The position numbers were made by a program, and so were the translations under genes. Shown here piece after piece: positions 27,493 through 37,277 of a DNA stretch of 64,000 nucleotides. The first letter of the stretch is position 1, and each line of letters opens with the position of its first letter. Under the pieces are notes generated by a model. The model searched no databases. It saw only the letters and a list, made by a program, of their open reading frames with translations, and was not told where the DNA came from. Origin of the DNA: Acidobacteriaceae bacterium KBS 89 (GTDB lineage: Bacteria; Acidobacteriota; Terriglobia; Terriglobales; Acidobacteriaceae); assembly GCA_000381605.1 (NCBI GenBank), contig KB906756.1, positions 868,001 to 932,000 on the forward strand, in the 5' to 3' direction.

Positions 27493-30400
27493 ATGGGTCT
27501 CTTAGCGAATTTCAAAATTCGAACCAAGATATTCGTAGCCTTGCTGCCACTGGCCTTCATGGTGATCGTAGCAGCGCTGTACGCCTCGATCCAGATGGAC
27601 AGAATCGACAAACGATACAGCGAACTGATCGGCAACGACGTCAAAGCACTCCACAACTTGACCGTCGCACGAGTGTTCAGCAATCGATTTTCCCAACTCC
27701 TCTATCAGGAAATTGCTGAGCCTGACCCTGACAGAATGCGAGTGATTGATGCAGACCTCGACAGGACAGCTGCGGAATTTCATTCCTTTGTCGCTTCAGC
27801 CAATACCGAAAGCCCGGCGACGGCTCAGAAGATCGACGCGGCCACCGCCATCTTCGACCAAGGGGTATCGGACTCCGGCCCGATTCGAGCAGCAACCTTG
27901 AGCGGCAACAATGACAAGGCCATCCAGATGATGCGTGAAGTCTATGACCCAGTATTTCGCAAGGGGCGACAATCGCTAACTGATCTGGCTGATGAGATAC
28001 ACGCGAACGTCGACCAGCGATCGGATGAACTTACCGGTACAACTCGCCACACGATTCTGATTACCTGGATCGTAATCATTCTCGGACTCGCGGCATCTTT
28101 CACGATCGCCCTCTCGATCGTCCAGGTTGAAGTTGTCAAGGTAGTGCTGTCGTTCCGAACACGAATACTGGATGTGGCGGAGGGACGACTGGACCTTCCA
28201 ATAACGAACCTCAACCGCCCCAATGAAATTGGGGAGATGAGCCGGGCGTTGCAGACCTTGCAGATCGCTGCCCGTGAGCGGGAGATACTAGGCTGGGTGA
28301 AGGCCGAGGTGGCGACTACGACGGAGCGTCTGCAGTCGACAGAGGATTTCCCAGCGTTTTCCACCGTCCTCCTATCGCGAATCTCAGAGACGGTGGATCT
28401 GCTGTACGGTGCGTTCTATCTGGCTGACGACACACGTACACACTTCGCTCGTGTTGGGGCATTCGCAACGGATGTCTCGGCGGAACCGCGAGAGTTCGCG
28501 CTGGGGGAGGGGCTGGTGGGACAAGCGGCGGCTGAGCGGCGCACTCTTAGAATTACCTCCGAAGCTAAAAAGCTCCTCAGCGTAAGTACGGGCAGCGGTG
28601 CTGTGACGCCAGCTTGCGTACTCTTTGTCCCGGTGATGAACCAGGACGACGTGCTGGCGATCATCGAACTGGCACCTTCCGCCCCTGTGTCGGAGCAGCA
28701 GCAGGCGCTATTGGGTGCGCTGTTACCGACCGTGGCGCTCAATACAAAGATCCTCGCCAGCAAACTTGTCACCAAGAAGCTGCTAGAGCACACACAGGTG
28801 CAGGCCGCGGATCTTGAGGTGGCCAAAGAAGCGGCCGAAGCGGCCACCAAAGCCAAATCTGACTTTCTGGCTAACATGAGCCACGAGATTCGCACGCCAA
28901 TGAACGCGATTATCGGGATGACGCACCTGGCTTTGAAGACCGACCTCTCTGCAAAACAGTCAGACTACCTGACCAAGGTGAAGTTCGCCGCGCATTCTTT
29001 GCTTGGGATCATTAACGACATCCTGGACTTTTCCAAAATTGAAGCAGGCAAGCTCGACATTGAAAAGATAGACTTCCGGCTCGAAGACGTGCTCGACAAT
29101 CTATCGACGATCGTCAGTCAAAAGGCGCAGGACAAGAACCTCGAGTTCCTGATCGCAGCGCAGCATGAGATTCCGCCCAATCTGATAGGAGACCCATTAC
29201 GTCTTGGACAAATCTTGATCAACCTGGTGAATAACGCGGTGAAGTTTACGGAACGCGGCGAGGTGCTTGTAGCGGTCTCGCTGGAGGAGCAGTCGGCGGA
29301 GAGGGTCAAGTTGAAGTTCTCCGTGCGCGACAGCGGTATCGGGATGACGCCTGAACAGAGCTCCAGGCTGTTTCAGGCATTCGCACAGGCGGATACTTCG
29401 ACGACGCGAAAGTATGGAGGCACCGGGCTTGGACTCTCGATCTCCAAACGGCTGGTTGAGATGATGGACGGCACCATCTGGGCCGAGAGCGAGCCTGGCG
29501 TAGGGAGCACATTCCATTTCACTACGTGGTTCGGAGTCGGATCGCAAGACAAGCGCAAACGCTTGATTGCTGATCTTGCGGGTGTCCGGGCATTGGTTGT
29601 CGACGACAATGCGCAGGCACGCGAGATCCTTACTGAGGCACTCCGCGTGTTTGCACTCCGTGCAGAATCGGTTTCGTCGGGGGAGGACGCGGTGCGCGAG
29701 ATTGCAGCCGCAGACTCTGCGGACCCTTATCGTCTCGTTTTGATGGATTGGCACATGCCGGGGCTGGACGGACTGCAGGCCAGCCGCATCATCAAGCGGA
29801 ACGAACGTCTGAAGAACATTCCGAAAATAGTGATGGTGACTGCCTTCGGGCGGGAAGAGATCAGGACGCAGGCGGAGGAGATTGGCGTCGAGAGCTACTT
29901 ATTGAAACCGGTGAATCAGTCGCTGCTCTATGACACACTGGTGGATCTGTTCGGCGTCACGGGAGTAGACGAGCATCGCTCCCGCGCGCGCAAGGAAGAC
30001 GCCACTGTGCATGATGCGACGGGAATTCGTGTGCTGCTAGTGGAAGACAACGAGATGAACCAGCAAGTTGCGACAGAGCTTCTGGAGAGCGCGGGAGCTA
30101 TCGTCACCGTGGCCAACCATGGCGGTGAAGCCGTAAAGATCCTGACAGCTGGAGATCAGCCACCAGAGTTCGATGTGGTTTTCATGGATCTACAGATGCC
30201 CGAGATGGATGGGTTCACGGCAACCAAGCTGTTGCGAGCTGATCCGCGTTTGCGAAAGTTTCCGATCATTGCGATGACGGCGCATGCTCTCGTTGAGGAG
30301 CGCCAGCGTTGCCTCGATGCCGGCATGAACGATCATGTGTCGAAGCCGATTGATCCAGATAATCTGTTTGCGACGTTGCTGCGATGGACGAAGCCCAGAC

Positions 30401-31077
30401 CCAAACGGGCCGTTGAATCCCAAGCGCCTCTCACCAACGCAAATGCGCCCGACGAAGTAGCTATGCCCGAGATCGCAGGGGTCAAAATCGCGGATGGCCT
30501 GAACCGTGTTGCAGGAAACAGGCGGCTCTACCGCGACTTGCTGGGACAGTTTGCCGCCAAACAAGGAGACGCGGCCGCCCAGATTTCGACCGCGATCGAG
30601 AGTGGGGACCTGAAACTGGCCGAACGCATTGCCCATACTGTGAAGGGTGTCGCCGGCAATCTTGGAATCACGGAGGTGCAGTCGGTGGCTCAGAGGCTTG
30701 AGAAGGCACTCCGCGACGGTGAGGGAACTGTATCCGCGGTGCTCGGTGAGTTCGCGGAGGCGATGAGCGCACAGGTCCAGGCGATCGAGAAGGCGTTGCG
30801 CGATTCGGCGAGTACTCGGTCGGAGACGGCGCAGACTTCACCCTTCGATGGAAAGGCGGCGGCCGCTGCGATTGGCCGGCTCAGGAGTCTCCTCGAGGCG
30901 AGTGACGGCGATGCCGAAGAGTCATTTCGCAGTTTGCAGGATGCAGTGGCAGGTGTTGTCGAGAAGCCGTATCTCGACAGTCTGAGCGCGTCGATTAATG
31001 ACTTCGATTTTGACGCGGCGCTACTGAAACTGGATGAGATTGCCAAACGTTGCGCACGAAATGGGGACGACAAATGA
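27493..31077 (+). CDS. Hybrid histidine kinase: 4HB sensor, HAMP, GAF, kinase core, two receivers, Hpt
   Basis: A 1194-residue membrane protein. Helix 1 about 13-33, periplasmic four-helix-bundle sensor about 34-187, helix 2 about 188-210, HAMP about 211-262, GAF about 270-425, a coiled coil, HisKA with His464 (SHEIRTPMN), HATPase about 565-680 ([20 protein letters not shown]), receiver 1 with Asp752 (LMDWHMPG), receiver 2 with Asp899 ([10 protein letters not shown]), Hpt with His1048 ([13 protein letters not shown]). A last 85 residues resemble a second Hpt-like helical tail but have no His-containing motif. All phospho-relay residues are present, BarA/EvgS-style. Its stop overlaps the next start (ATGA), tying it to a receiver-phosphatase protein. 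Sensor ligand unknown. Confidence 0.93.
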   Translation: MGLLANFKIRTKIFVALLPLAFMVIVAALYASIQMDRIDKRYSELIGNDVKALHNLTVARVFSNRFSQLLYQEIAEPDPDRMRVIDADLDRTAAEFHSFVASANTESPATAQKIDAATAIFDQGVSDSGPIRAATLSGNNDKAIQMMREVYDPVFRKGRQSLTDLADEIHANVDQRSDELTGTTRHTILITWIVIILGLAASFTIALSIVQVEVVKVVLSFRTRILDVAEGRLDLPITNLNRPNEIGEMSRALQTLQIAAREREILGWVKAEVATTTERLQSTEDFPAFSTVLLSRISETVDLLYGAFYLADDTRTHFARVGAFATDVSAEPREFALGEGLVGQAAAERRTLRITSEAKKLLSVSTGSGAVTPACVLFVPVMNQDDVLAIIELAPSAPVSEQQQALLGALLPTVALNTKILASKLVTKKLLEHTQVQAADLEVAKEAAEAATKAKSDFLANMSHEIRTPMNAIIGMTHLALKTDLSAKQSDYLTKVKFAAHSLLGIINDILDFSKIEAGKLDIEKIDFRLEDVLDNLSTIVSQKAQDKNLEFLIAAQHEIPPNLIGDPLRLGQILINLVNNAVKFTERGEVLVAVSLEEQSAERVKLKFSVRDSGIGMTPEQSSRLFQAFAQADTSTTRKYGGTGLGLSISKRLVEMMDGTIWAESEPGVGSTFHFTTWFGVGSQDKRKRLIADLAGVRALVVDDNAQAREILTEALRVFALRAESVSSGEDAVREIAAADSADPYRLVLMDWHMPGLDGLQASRIIKRNERLKNIPKIVMVTAFGREEIRTQAEEIGVESYLLKPVNQSLLYDTLVDLFGVTGVDEHRSRARKEDATVHDATGIRVLLVEDNEMNQQVATELLESAGAIVTVANHGGEAVKILTAGDQPPEFDVVFMDLQMPEMDGFTATKLLRADPRLRKFPIIAMTAHALVEERQRCLDAGMNDHVSKPIDPDNLFATLLRWTKPRPKRAVESQAPLTNANAPDEVAMPEIAGVKIADGLNRVAGNRRLYRDLLGQFAAKQGDAAAQISTAIESGDLKLAERIAHTVKGVAGNLGITEVQSVAQRLEKALRDGEGTVSAVLGEFAEAMSAQVQAIEKALRDSASTRSETAQTSPFDGKAAAAAIGRLRSLLEASDGDAEESFRSLQDAVAGVVEKPYLDSLSASINDFDFDAALLKLDEIAKRCARNGDDK

Positions 31078-32228
31078 GTCAGGTTGATGAGAAGAAGACT
31101 GTGCTGCTGGTGGATGATGCTCCCGCGAACATTCAAATCGTGAATTCGATTCTGAAGGACATCTACAAAATTCGCATTGCCACCAGCGGCGCAAAAGCAT
31201 TGGAACTCGTGAACGTTACACCGCCGCCCGACCTGGTTCTGCTGGACGTCATGATGCCGGAGATGGACGGGTACGAAGTGTGCGCTCGATTGAAACTCGA
31301 CCCGGAGACACGGGATATACCGGTAATATTTCTTACCGGACAGACGGAGGTCGAGGACGAAACAAAGGGCTTTGATGTCGGTGCGGTGGACTACATCCAC
31401 AAGCCTTTTTCGCCTGCCGTGGTGAAGGCACGGGTGCAAACTCACCTTGTGCTTCGCGGGATCCGCGAACAGCTCGCACAGCAGTTGATCACGATCCAAA
31501 AAGAGTTGGAGACTGCGCGGCAGATCCAATTATCGATTCTTCCATCCGCAATTCCGAAGATGAAAGGTTTGGATATTGCTGCACGCTACATCCCAATGAC
31601 CTCCGTTGCCGGCGACTTTTACGACTTCATCGTGGTCGACGAGAAACACATTGGAATTCTTGTGGCCGATGTGTCGGGACACGGAATGCCCGCTGCGCTG
31701 ATTGCCTCGATGCTGAAAATAGCCCTGTCATCCCAGGTGGGCCATGCGGCCGATCCGGCAAAGGTGCTGCTGGGTTTGAATCAGGCACTATGCGGAAAAT
31801 TCGAACATCATTTCGTCACGGCGGCATACGTGTTCATCGACATGCAGAATCTGACACTTACTTACGCCGGTGCGGGTCACCCACCCCTGCTTTTGTGGGG
31901 TGGGCGCGAAGATGTTCGCAGTGTTGAGGAAAATGGTTTGTTCCTCGGGAAATTCTCGTTTGCAAGCTATACCTCGGTGGAATTGCCGATCAAGGCCGGT
32001 GATCGAATCTTGCTCTACACCGATGGAATTCCTGAGACGACGAACCCGGCAGGAGTTGAATTTGGGACTGATGGTTTTAGGAAATTTCTAGAGGCTGAAC
32101 AGAGCACCTCGGCAGATCATTTTGCCGATCAACTGCTTGAGGAATTGTCCCGCTGGTCGCTTCGGGGGGCGACCGAAGAGCTCGATGACGATATGACAAT
32201 CGTGGCCATTCACGTGACAAGCGATTGA
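31074..32228 (+). CDS. Response regulator with SpoIIE-type PP2C phosphatase output
   Basis: A 384-residue cytoplasmic protein. Residues of about 8-125 are a receiver with Asp58 ([11 protein letters not shown]) and Lys in HKPF. A coiled linker (about 130-165, [12 protein letters not shown]) leads to a PP2C_SIG domain with [21 protein letters not shown] and the closing [11 protein letters not shown], holding the metal-binding acidic residues. The start at 31074 overlaps the kinase stop (ATGA) and is preferred to an in-frame upstream GTG/ATG. The expected output is dephosphorylation of an anti-sigma antagonist once the receiver is phosphorylated by the kinase; no such partner is encoded in the window. 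Confidence 0.92.
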   Translation: MSQVDEKKTVLLVDDAPANIQIVNSILKDIYKIRIATSGAKALELVNVTPPPDLVLLDVMMPEMDGYEVCARLKLDPETRDIPVIFLTGQTEVEDETKGFDVGAVDYIHKPFSPAVVKARVQTHLVLRGIREQLAQQLITIQKELETARQIQLSILPSAIPKMKGLDIAARYIPMTSVAGDFYDFIVVDEKHIGILVADVSGHGMPAALIASMLKIALSSQVGHAADPAKVLLGLNQALCGKFEHHFVTAAYVFIDMQNLTLTYAGAGHPPLLLWGGREDVRSVEENGLFLGKFSFASYTSVELPIKAGDRILLYTDGIPETTNPAGVEFGTDGFRKFLEAEQSTSADHFADQLLEELSRWSLRGATEELDDDMTIVAIHVTSD

Positions 32229-32324
32229 AGGAGATACAGTTTCGGATAGAGAGACCTGTTCGACTTGTTTGCACTCGACCATAGGCGTGTCAAAATCGAG
32301 TGCCTGCGTGGCGCTACTTACCCA

Positions 32325-32660
32325 TCCGACGGCAAAAAACTCGACAAAATGCATTAGCAGGTCCGGAACGTCTTCGCGGCGTGCCCGCAGCGGTGGCAGT
32401 GAGATAGGAAACACATTGAGACGGTAGTAGAGGTCGCTGCGAAATTCGCCTCGCGTCACCATCTCAGCCAAATCGCGGTGCGTTGCAGCCGCTAGCCGAA
32501 CGTCCACTTGGTGAGTCTGAGCCGCCCAAGCGCTCGAACTCCTGTTCCTGCAGTACGCGAAGCAGTTTGGGCTGGAGCGCCAAGGGAATATCGCCCAGTT
32601 CGTCCAGGAATAATGTGCCATCGTTGGCCAGTTCGAAGCGGCGGCGAGGCTTTATGCCCC
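32325..32660 (-). pseudogene. Fragment of a sigma-54-dependent (NtrC-type) activator
   Basis: On the minus strand one frame reads [20 protein letters not shown] and [20 protein letters not shown], the Walker B region of the sigma-54 AAA+ domain. At about 32520 the match moves to another frame as [20 protein letters not shown] and [20 protein letters not shown], which is the next stretch of the same domain. One extra base (or loss of two) explains the shift. Both ends of the gene, including Walker A, the effector domain and the DNA-binding domain, are missing. It lies between the receiver-phosphatase gene and an AAA+ ATPase and is clearly non-functional. Confidence 0.85.
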
Positions 32661-32725
32661 ATCGCGGCGAAGTCTGGACGGACGACGGGCCGGTCAATTG
32701 ATTTCTAACCGGGAAAAGCTGTAGG

Positions 32726-33733
32726 GTGGAGCGGGTGACGCCGATCCCATTTTCGCGACTGTTTGGCACGAGCGGCCGCCGTGCGATCGAGTCCATTGTG
32801 CCGCGCCGAACGTTCGACGATGTAATTCTGCCGCCTACGACCCGGCGCGCCCTGGATATCGCACTGTCGCAGGTCACACAGCACGATCTGATATTCAAGC
32901 GCTGGGGCCTCGGCGAACGGCATTCAAGCGGGCTTGCTCTCGCCTTCAATTTCGCCGGACCTCCAGGCACCGGCAAAACCATCTGCGCCGAAGCCATCGC
33001 GCACTCGCTCGGCCGCCACCTTCTGCTCGTCCGCTATGCCGAGCTCGAATCGATGTGGATGGGCGAGACCCCGAAGAACGTTGCCGCGATCTTCCGTACG
33101 GCGCGCGACGAGCAGGCCGTGCTGCTGTTCGACGAAGCCGACGCGATCGCAACGCGCCGATCGATGTCAGTCGATCACGGCTTTCAGCGCGAATCAAACA
33201 GCGTTATAAACGTCCTGCTGCAGGAGCTCGAGCGGTACAGCGGCGTCGTGATCTTCGCCACGAACCTCGCGGCGAACTTCGATCCGGCATTCGAGCGACG
33301 GATTCGTACACACGTCCTCTTCGAAATGCCAGGGGAGGTACAACGCGCGCAGATTTGGCAGGTGCAGTTGCATCCTTTGCGGACGCCGCTCGCTGCTGAC
33401 GTCGACTTCAATGCCTTGGCCGGCCGATATGAAGTGACCGGCGGAGACATTCAAAATGCTGTGCTGAAGGCGGCGCTTGCTGCGGCGGCTGAACCCATGC
33501 CCGATTCTTCGAAAAGAATTCATCAGCGTCATTTCGAGGCGGGCATCGAGGAGGTGATTGCCAGCAAGCGGGTGATGCAACAGTCGCTTTTTGCTAGCCA
33601 GGTAGTTGTCACGTCGGAGGCTGACTTCACTCGCGCGCCCACGCACCACGCTTCGCAACTGTTAGCATACGGCCTCCCCGGCGCGGCGCTGCTGGTGGCG
33701 CTCATTGCACTCGCGGTAGCGTTGCTCAAATAG
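32726..33733 (+). CDS. AAA+ ATPase with C-terminal membrane anchor
   Basis: A 335-residue classical AAA ATPase: Walker A GPPGTGKT at 78-85, Walker B LLFDEAD at 133-139, sensor-1 Asn180 (FATN), arginine-finger pair Arg191-Arg192 (FERRIR). After the small helical lid the chain ends in a single hydrophobic helix (about 311-334, [18 protein letters not shown]), so it is predicted to be tail-anchored with the ATPase in the cytoplasm. The start is a GTG with weak ribosome-binding site; an in-frame stop 27 nt upstream excludes a longer form, although relatives often have more N-terminal sequence. It sits next to a decayed sigma-54 activator, so its own N-terminus may be clipped. Substrate unknown. 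Confidence 0.82.
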   Translation: MERVTPIPFSRLFGTSGRRAIESIVPRRTFDDVILPPTTRRALDIALSQVTQHDLIFKRWGLGERHSSGLALAFNFAGPPGTGKTICAEAIAHSLGRHLLLVRYAELESMWMGETPKNVAAIFRTARDEQAVLLFDEADAIATRRSMSVDHGFQRESNSVINVLLQELERYSGVVIFATNLAANFDPAFERRIRTHVLFEMPGEVQRAQIWQVQLHPLRTPLAADVDFNALAGRYEVTGGDIQNAVLKAALAAAAEPMPDSSKRIHQRHFEAGIEEVIASKRVMQQSLFASQVVVTSEADFTRAPTHHASQLLAYGLPGAALLVALIALAVALLK

Positions 33734-34181
33734 CGTCGGCCTTAGGATTCATGGACGACTGGTCTGTGGATGAGATTACCGCGCACCGAATAGACCAGAT
33801 GGAGGATGATGTTGCTCGTTCAAGCAGCATGTTTCTCGCCGCATTGCGTCCGGCCCGGCGACAATCCTTCCGGAATCGCAAAGACTGCTGCGCCAACGGG
33901 TGGAGGGTCAGAATCGGAGTTGGTAAGGTGCTCTGTGATCGAGAAGAGGCAAATGAGGTCCGGAGGGATATCTATACAGACACCAATAAATCTCTGCTAC
34001 CCTTCCTCACACAACAGCTTTGCGGATGTCGAGGAGAACATAGAAACGATTAGCAGTTAATCTGCAGCCCATCCGAAACCTCAGGCGCGTCCTGAAACTT
34101 CGAGTTACAGCAAGTATCGCGAGATCACTGCGAGCATCAAGAAGGAAAACGCCAAGCTGGGATAGTCCAAGAGGAGAATTG
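33734..34181. other. Non-coding gap with weak short frames
   Basis: About 450 nt. Two overlapping short frames (33751-34053, 33806-34060) have no recognisable motif, no ribosome-binding site and low-complexity composition, so they are not called. The end of the gap carries the GAGGAG site of the next gene at 34171-34176. Confidence 0.5.
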
Positions 34182-35396
34182 ATGACTTGGGACACCGAAA
34201 GGACACACGTGTTAGTGAACGGACCTGCTCTCACTCGCCGAAAGCTCCTCAAGGAGCTCCTTAGCACCACTGCCGCAGCAACCATTTACCTCCCCGCACT
34301 CCAAGCCCTCGCCCAACCGCAGGATGACCGAGCCACCGCCCAGCAGCGCGCCGAAATGAGCAGCATCGCCGGCGAGTTCCGCAAGCAATTCTCTGTCCCG
34401 GCGACCTCGATCGCGATCGCCCGCAACGGCCAGTTCGTCTACGACCAGGCGGTCGGCATCGGCGACCGCGAGCTCCACACCAAGGTCCAGCGAGACTCCC
34501 TCTTCCGCATCGCCTCGGTCACCAAGCCCATCACCTCCGTTACCATCTTCTCCCTCATCGAACAAGGCAAGCTCAACCTCAACGACAAAGTCTTCGGCCC
34601 AAATGGCGTCCTCGACATCGGATACGGCAAGCCGCCCTATAAACCGTTCATCACCGACATCACCGTGGACCATCTCCTCACCCACACCTGCGGCGGCTGG
34701 CCCAACGACGGCACCGACCCCATGATGCTCAACCTTCCTTGGAACCAGACCAAACTCATCACCCACACCATCGCCAAAGTCCCCATCACCAACCCGCCCG
34801 GCACCCACTGGGCATACTCCAACTTCGGCTACTGCGTCCTCGGTCGCGTCATCGAGCAGGTCACCGACGAACCCTACGAAACCTACGTCCGCACCAACAT
34901 CCTCGGCCCCTGCGGCATCTCCACCATGAAAATCGCCCGCAACAGAATAGATGACCAAGCCAACTACGAAGTCGTCTACTACGGCCAGTCCTCCGAAGAC
35001 CCTTACCAGCTCAATATCACCCGCATGGACTCCGACGACGGATGGATTGCCTCCTCCACCGAGCTCGTCCAGTTCCTCAACCACGTCGCCGGAGCCCCCG
35101 GCATCCCCGCGCTCCTCAAGCCCGAAACCATCAAAACAATGACCACCCCCGCTCCCGCCTATCCCGCAGGCGACGCTCGCTACGCCCGCGGCTGGATGGT
35201 CCAGAACAACGGAGCCGGGAACTGGTGGCACAACGGCAGCCTCCCCGGCACCACCTCGCTCATGGTCCGCACTCCCACCGGCATGTGCTGGGCCGCGCTA
35301 TGCAACACCCGCACCGAACCCAAGGACCAGATCAACACCGCCCTCGACCAAATGATGGTCAACATCGTCCACACCGTCCCATCCTGGGCCATCTAG
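34182..35396 (+). CDS. Tat-exported serine hydrolase of the class C beta-lactamase fold
   Basis: A 404-residue protein. RRKLLK at 19-24 followed by a hydrophobic stretch to AQA is a twin-arginine export signal. The serine active site is Ser112-X-X-Lys115 in ASVTKPI, the tyrosine motif is YSN (in WAYSNFGYCVLG) and the third motif is HNG near the C-terminus (WWHNGSLPGTTS). This is the esterase/DD-peptidase/beta-lactamase class C superfamily; HNG in place of KTG favours an esterase or peptidase. ATG at 34182 is chosen because GAGGAG lies 5 nt upstream. The coding DNA is strongly C-biased at third positions compared with its neighbours, suggesting either high expression or transfer. Confidence 0.9.
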   Translation: MTWDTERTHVLVNGPALTRRKLLKELLSTTAAATIYLPALQALAQPQDDRATAQQRAEMSSIAGEFRKQFSVPATSIAIARNGQFVYDQAVGIGDRELHTKVQRDSLFRIASVTKPITSVTIFSLIEQGKLNLNDKVFGPNGVLDIGYGKPPYKPFITDITVDHLLTHTCGGWPNDGTDPMMLNLPWNQTKLITHTIAKVPITNPPGTHWAYSNFGYCVLGRVIEQVTDEPYETYVRTNILGPCGISTMKIARNRIDDQANYEVVYYGQSSEDPYQLNITRMDSDDGWIASSTELVQFLNHVAGAPGIPALLKPETIKTMTTPAPAYPAGDARYARGWMVQNNGAGNWWHNGSLPGTTSLMVRTPTGMCWAALCNTRTEPKDQINTALDQMMVNIVHTVPSWAI

Positions 35397-35582
35397 CAGA
35401 ATTGTCAGTTGCGACTCCATAAGCCATCCAGAACAATTAGCGTGAATGCTGTAAGAATATGTGTTCATCGCCGGAGCCCGACCAGCAGGTGCTCCAGCGA
35501 AGCGAAGTAACACTCCCCACTCTCCCGTACCAGATCAGTTCAACAGAGTCACACTGGGCCCAAACCGAACCTAGGAGAGATC

Positions 35583-36137
35583 ATGCGCATACAGTCCGTC
35601 GTCGCCGCCGCCGCCATCCTCGCCACCAGCCTGATCGCCCACGCTGACACCCTGTCCACCTTCGACCTCAACGCAACCACCGTCTCCGGCGGCTCCGCCA
35701 ACGGAACCGTCACCCTCGACGCCACCATCGGGCTCTTTACCTCGGCAGACATCACCGTTATGAGCCAGGGAGGTCAGTTCCCGTTCAACGGCGTTCCCGT
35801 AGCCAGCCCAGGCTACGGCACAGTCTGGAAGGATTCACTCAACAACCAATTCATCCTCTCCCTCCCAGTCAGCTCTCTCATTGGATACACTGGCGGAGAA
35901 CTCTGCTCAATCCTCCTACACTGCGGAAACTCTATGGTTTCACTCCCATCCGAATTCTTCGCGAGTATGGCTGGTCCGTTAAGCTCAGATGTAGTCCAAG
36001 CGGGCACCTTGACTCTCGCCTACTCCCCCCCGACCCCCGAGCCCTCATCGATAGCCCTCCTTGCCACCGGCCTGCTCGGAGTCATCCACTTCACCCGCCG
36101 CCGACTGCTGGATTCGGCCTCGGCGGTTCGAATCTGA
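35583..36137 (+). CDS. PEP-CTERM sorting-domain protein
   Basis: A 184-residue exported protein. The signal peptide ends around AHA (residue 21). The middle is a strand-rich Ser/Thr/Gly-rich region with one Cys pair (CSILLHC). The C-terminus has the PEP-CTERM signal: PEPSS, a hydrophobic helix IALLATGLLGVIHF and a basic cluster TRRRLL, which directs processing by an exosortase (EpsH/XrtA type); no exosortase gene is in the window. The tail runs about ten residues beyond the arginines, longer than usual. GGAGAG lies just before the ATG. The function of the mature protein, probably surface or extracellular-matrix associated, is unknown. Confidence 0.85.
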   Translation: MRIQSVVAAAAILATSLIAHADTLSTFDLNATTVSGGSANGTVTLDATIGLFTSADITVMSQGGQFPFNGVPVASPGYGTVWKDSLNNQFILSLPVSSLIGYTGGELCSILLHCGNSMVSLPSEFFASMAGPLSSDVVQAGTLTLAYSPPTPEPSSIALLATGLLGVIHFTRRRLLDSASAVRI

Positions 36138-36262
36138 GCGCGATCGAAACGTCGGCTGCCCTTTCGTACCCCTCGAAACCGGCGGGTGAGGACGTCGCCA
36201 TCAAATTGGATGTCGAGTTCGTCAAAGTATTCATAGTAGCGATTTTCGAACTCATCTCGCAT
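36020..36262 (-). CDS. Possible small protein, unknown
   Basis: An 80-residue frame whose first part (MRDEFENRYYEYFDELD) reads like real protein, with AAGGG about 8 nt before the ATG. Its last 39 codons run antisense through the PEP-CTERM gene and look like a shadow. It may be a short real gene, a remnant with a lost 3' end, or chance. No family recognised. Confidence 0.25.
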   Translation of the reverse strand: MRDEFENRYYEYFDELDIQFDGDVLTRRFRGVRKGSRRFDRAQIRTAEAESSSRRRVKWMTPSRPVARRAIDEGSGVGGE

Positions 36263-36334
36263 CTGGGACCCTTTGAGAGCGTCCAGACTTACGTCTGAAA
36301 CGCCATACAGATTGGCGCTTGGCAGCGATCTTTG

Positions 36335-37273
36335 CTACGCCTGAGGCAATGTTTTCGCTCGCGGGTCGTGATGGGCCAGACGGCTTAGGAGATAGTCGAC
36401 CTCAGCCCTTCCTTTTGCTGTGAGCGATGAACCCGGGGCGCGTTGCGAATCGTAGGCGATGGCGCCGCGTTTCTGCAGGACGTACTTGCGAACGGCGATA
36501 CCGATTCCCTGCTGCTGCTCATAGCGGATCAGCGGGAGGTGCGCATCGAAGAGGTCGTGGGCGGTATCGCGATGGCCAGACTGCGAGAGCTTGACAACGT
36601 CGACGAGCATGTCGGGGAAGGCATAGCCGGTCATCGCGCCGTCAGCTCCGCGCTCCAGCTCAAAGTCGAGGAAGAGCCCACCGTTACCAGTGAGAATCGA
36701 GATGGGGCGGAGCGCTCCCTCGCTCTGGAAGCTGCGCAGTGCGCTGATTTTCTCCAGACCCGGCCAATCTTCGTGCTTGAGCATCACGCAGGACGGATTG
36801 TCGTTAACGATGAGTTGGATGACTTTGGGCGTCATGACGACGGTGAGCAGCAGCGGGTAATCCTGAATGACGAACGGGATGTCGGGACCGATGGCGGCGA
36901 CGGCCTGCGCGTAGTAGTTGACGATCTGGTCGTCGGTGCGAAGGCTCGGCGGCGGGGCGATCATGACGCCGGCTGCACCGCTTTCCATGACGCTGCGGGC
37001 GAGGGAGCGCATGGCCGCGAAGCCGGGGGCCGAGACTCCTACGATGATCGGAACTCCGGCTCGGCGGACGACCTGGTTAGAGATGGCGAGGGCTTCGGCG
37101 GAATCGAGTTTCGGAGCTTCGCCCATGATGCCGAGGATGGTGAGACCAGTGACGCCGCAACCGAGGTAAAAGTCGGTCATTCGGTCGACGGAGTCGTAGT
37201 CGACGGCGCCGTCGGGCTTAAAGGGAGTTACGGCGATGGCGTAGACACCCTTTGCGGTGTGATCGAGGAGCAT
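36335..37273 (-). CDS. Dihydrodipicolinate synthase-family aldolase/lyase
   Basis: A 312-residue class I aldolase-type TIM barrel. The Schiff-base lysine is in VMLKHEDWPG and the catalytic tyrosine in IQDYPL; the N-terminus GVYAIAVTPF matches the family. Start at 37273 is chosen over an upstream ATG because the extra 36 residues only repeat the antisense of the dehydratase end and the homologous start is here; AAGGA lies about 11 nt upstream. It is the last gene of a five-gene operon, 4 nt after an IlvD/Edd dehydratase. In sugar-acid pathways such enzymes cleave or dehydrate 2-keto-3-deoxy acids, so pyruvate plus an aldehyde is a likely product pair. Exact substrate unknown. Confidence 0.88.
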   Translation of the reverse strand: MLLDHTAKGVYAIAVTPFKPDGAVDYDSVDRMTDFYLGCGVTGLTILGIMGEAPKLDSAEALAISNQVVRRAGVPIIVGVSAPGFAAMRSLARSVMESGAAGVMIAPPPSLRTDDQIVNYYAQAVAAIGPDIPFVIQDYPLLLTVVMTPKVIQLIVNDNPSCVMLKHEDWPGLEKISALRSFQSEGALRPISILTGNGGLFLDFELERGADGAMTGYAFPDMLVDVVKLSQSGHRDTAHDLFDAHLPLIRYEQQQGIGIAVRKYVLQKRGAIAYDSQRAPGSSLTAKGRAEVDYLLSRLAHHDPRAKTLPQA

Positions 37274-37277
37274 CGGT

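Noticed and set aside
33751-34060. 100-aa and 84-aa overlapping frames after the AAA+ gene
   Set aside because: Same DNA in two frames, neither with motif or start signal.
34212-35231. Open frame of 339 aa on the minus strand inside the serine hydrolase
   Set aside because: Gly/Asp/Val-rich low-complexity translation caused by the C-biased codons of the real gene.
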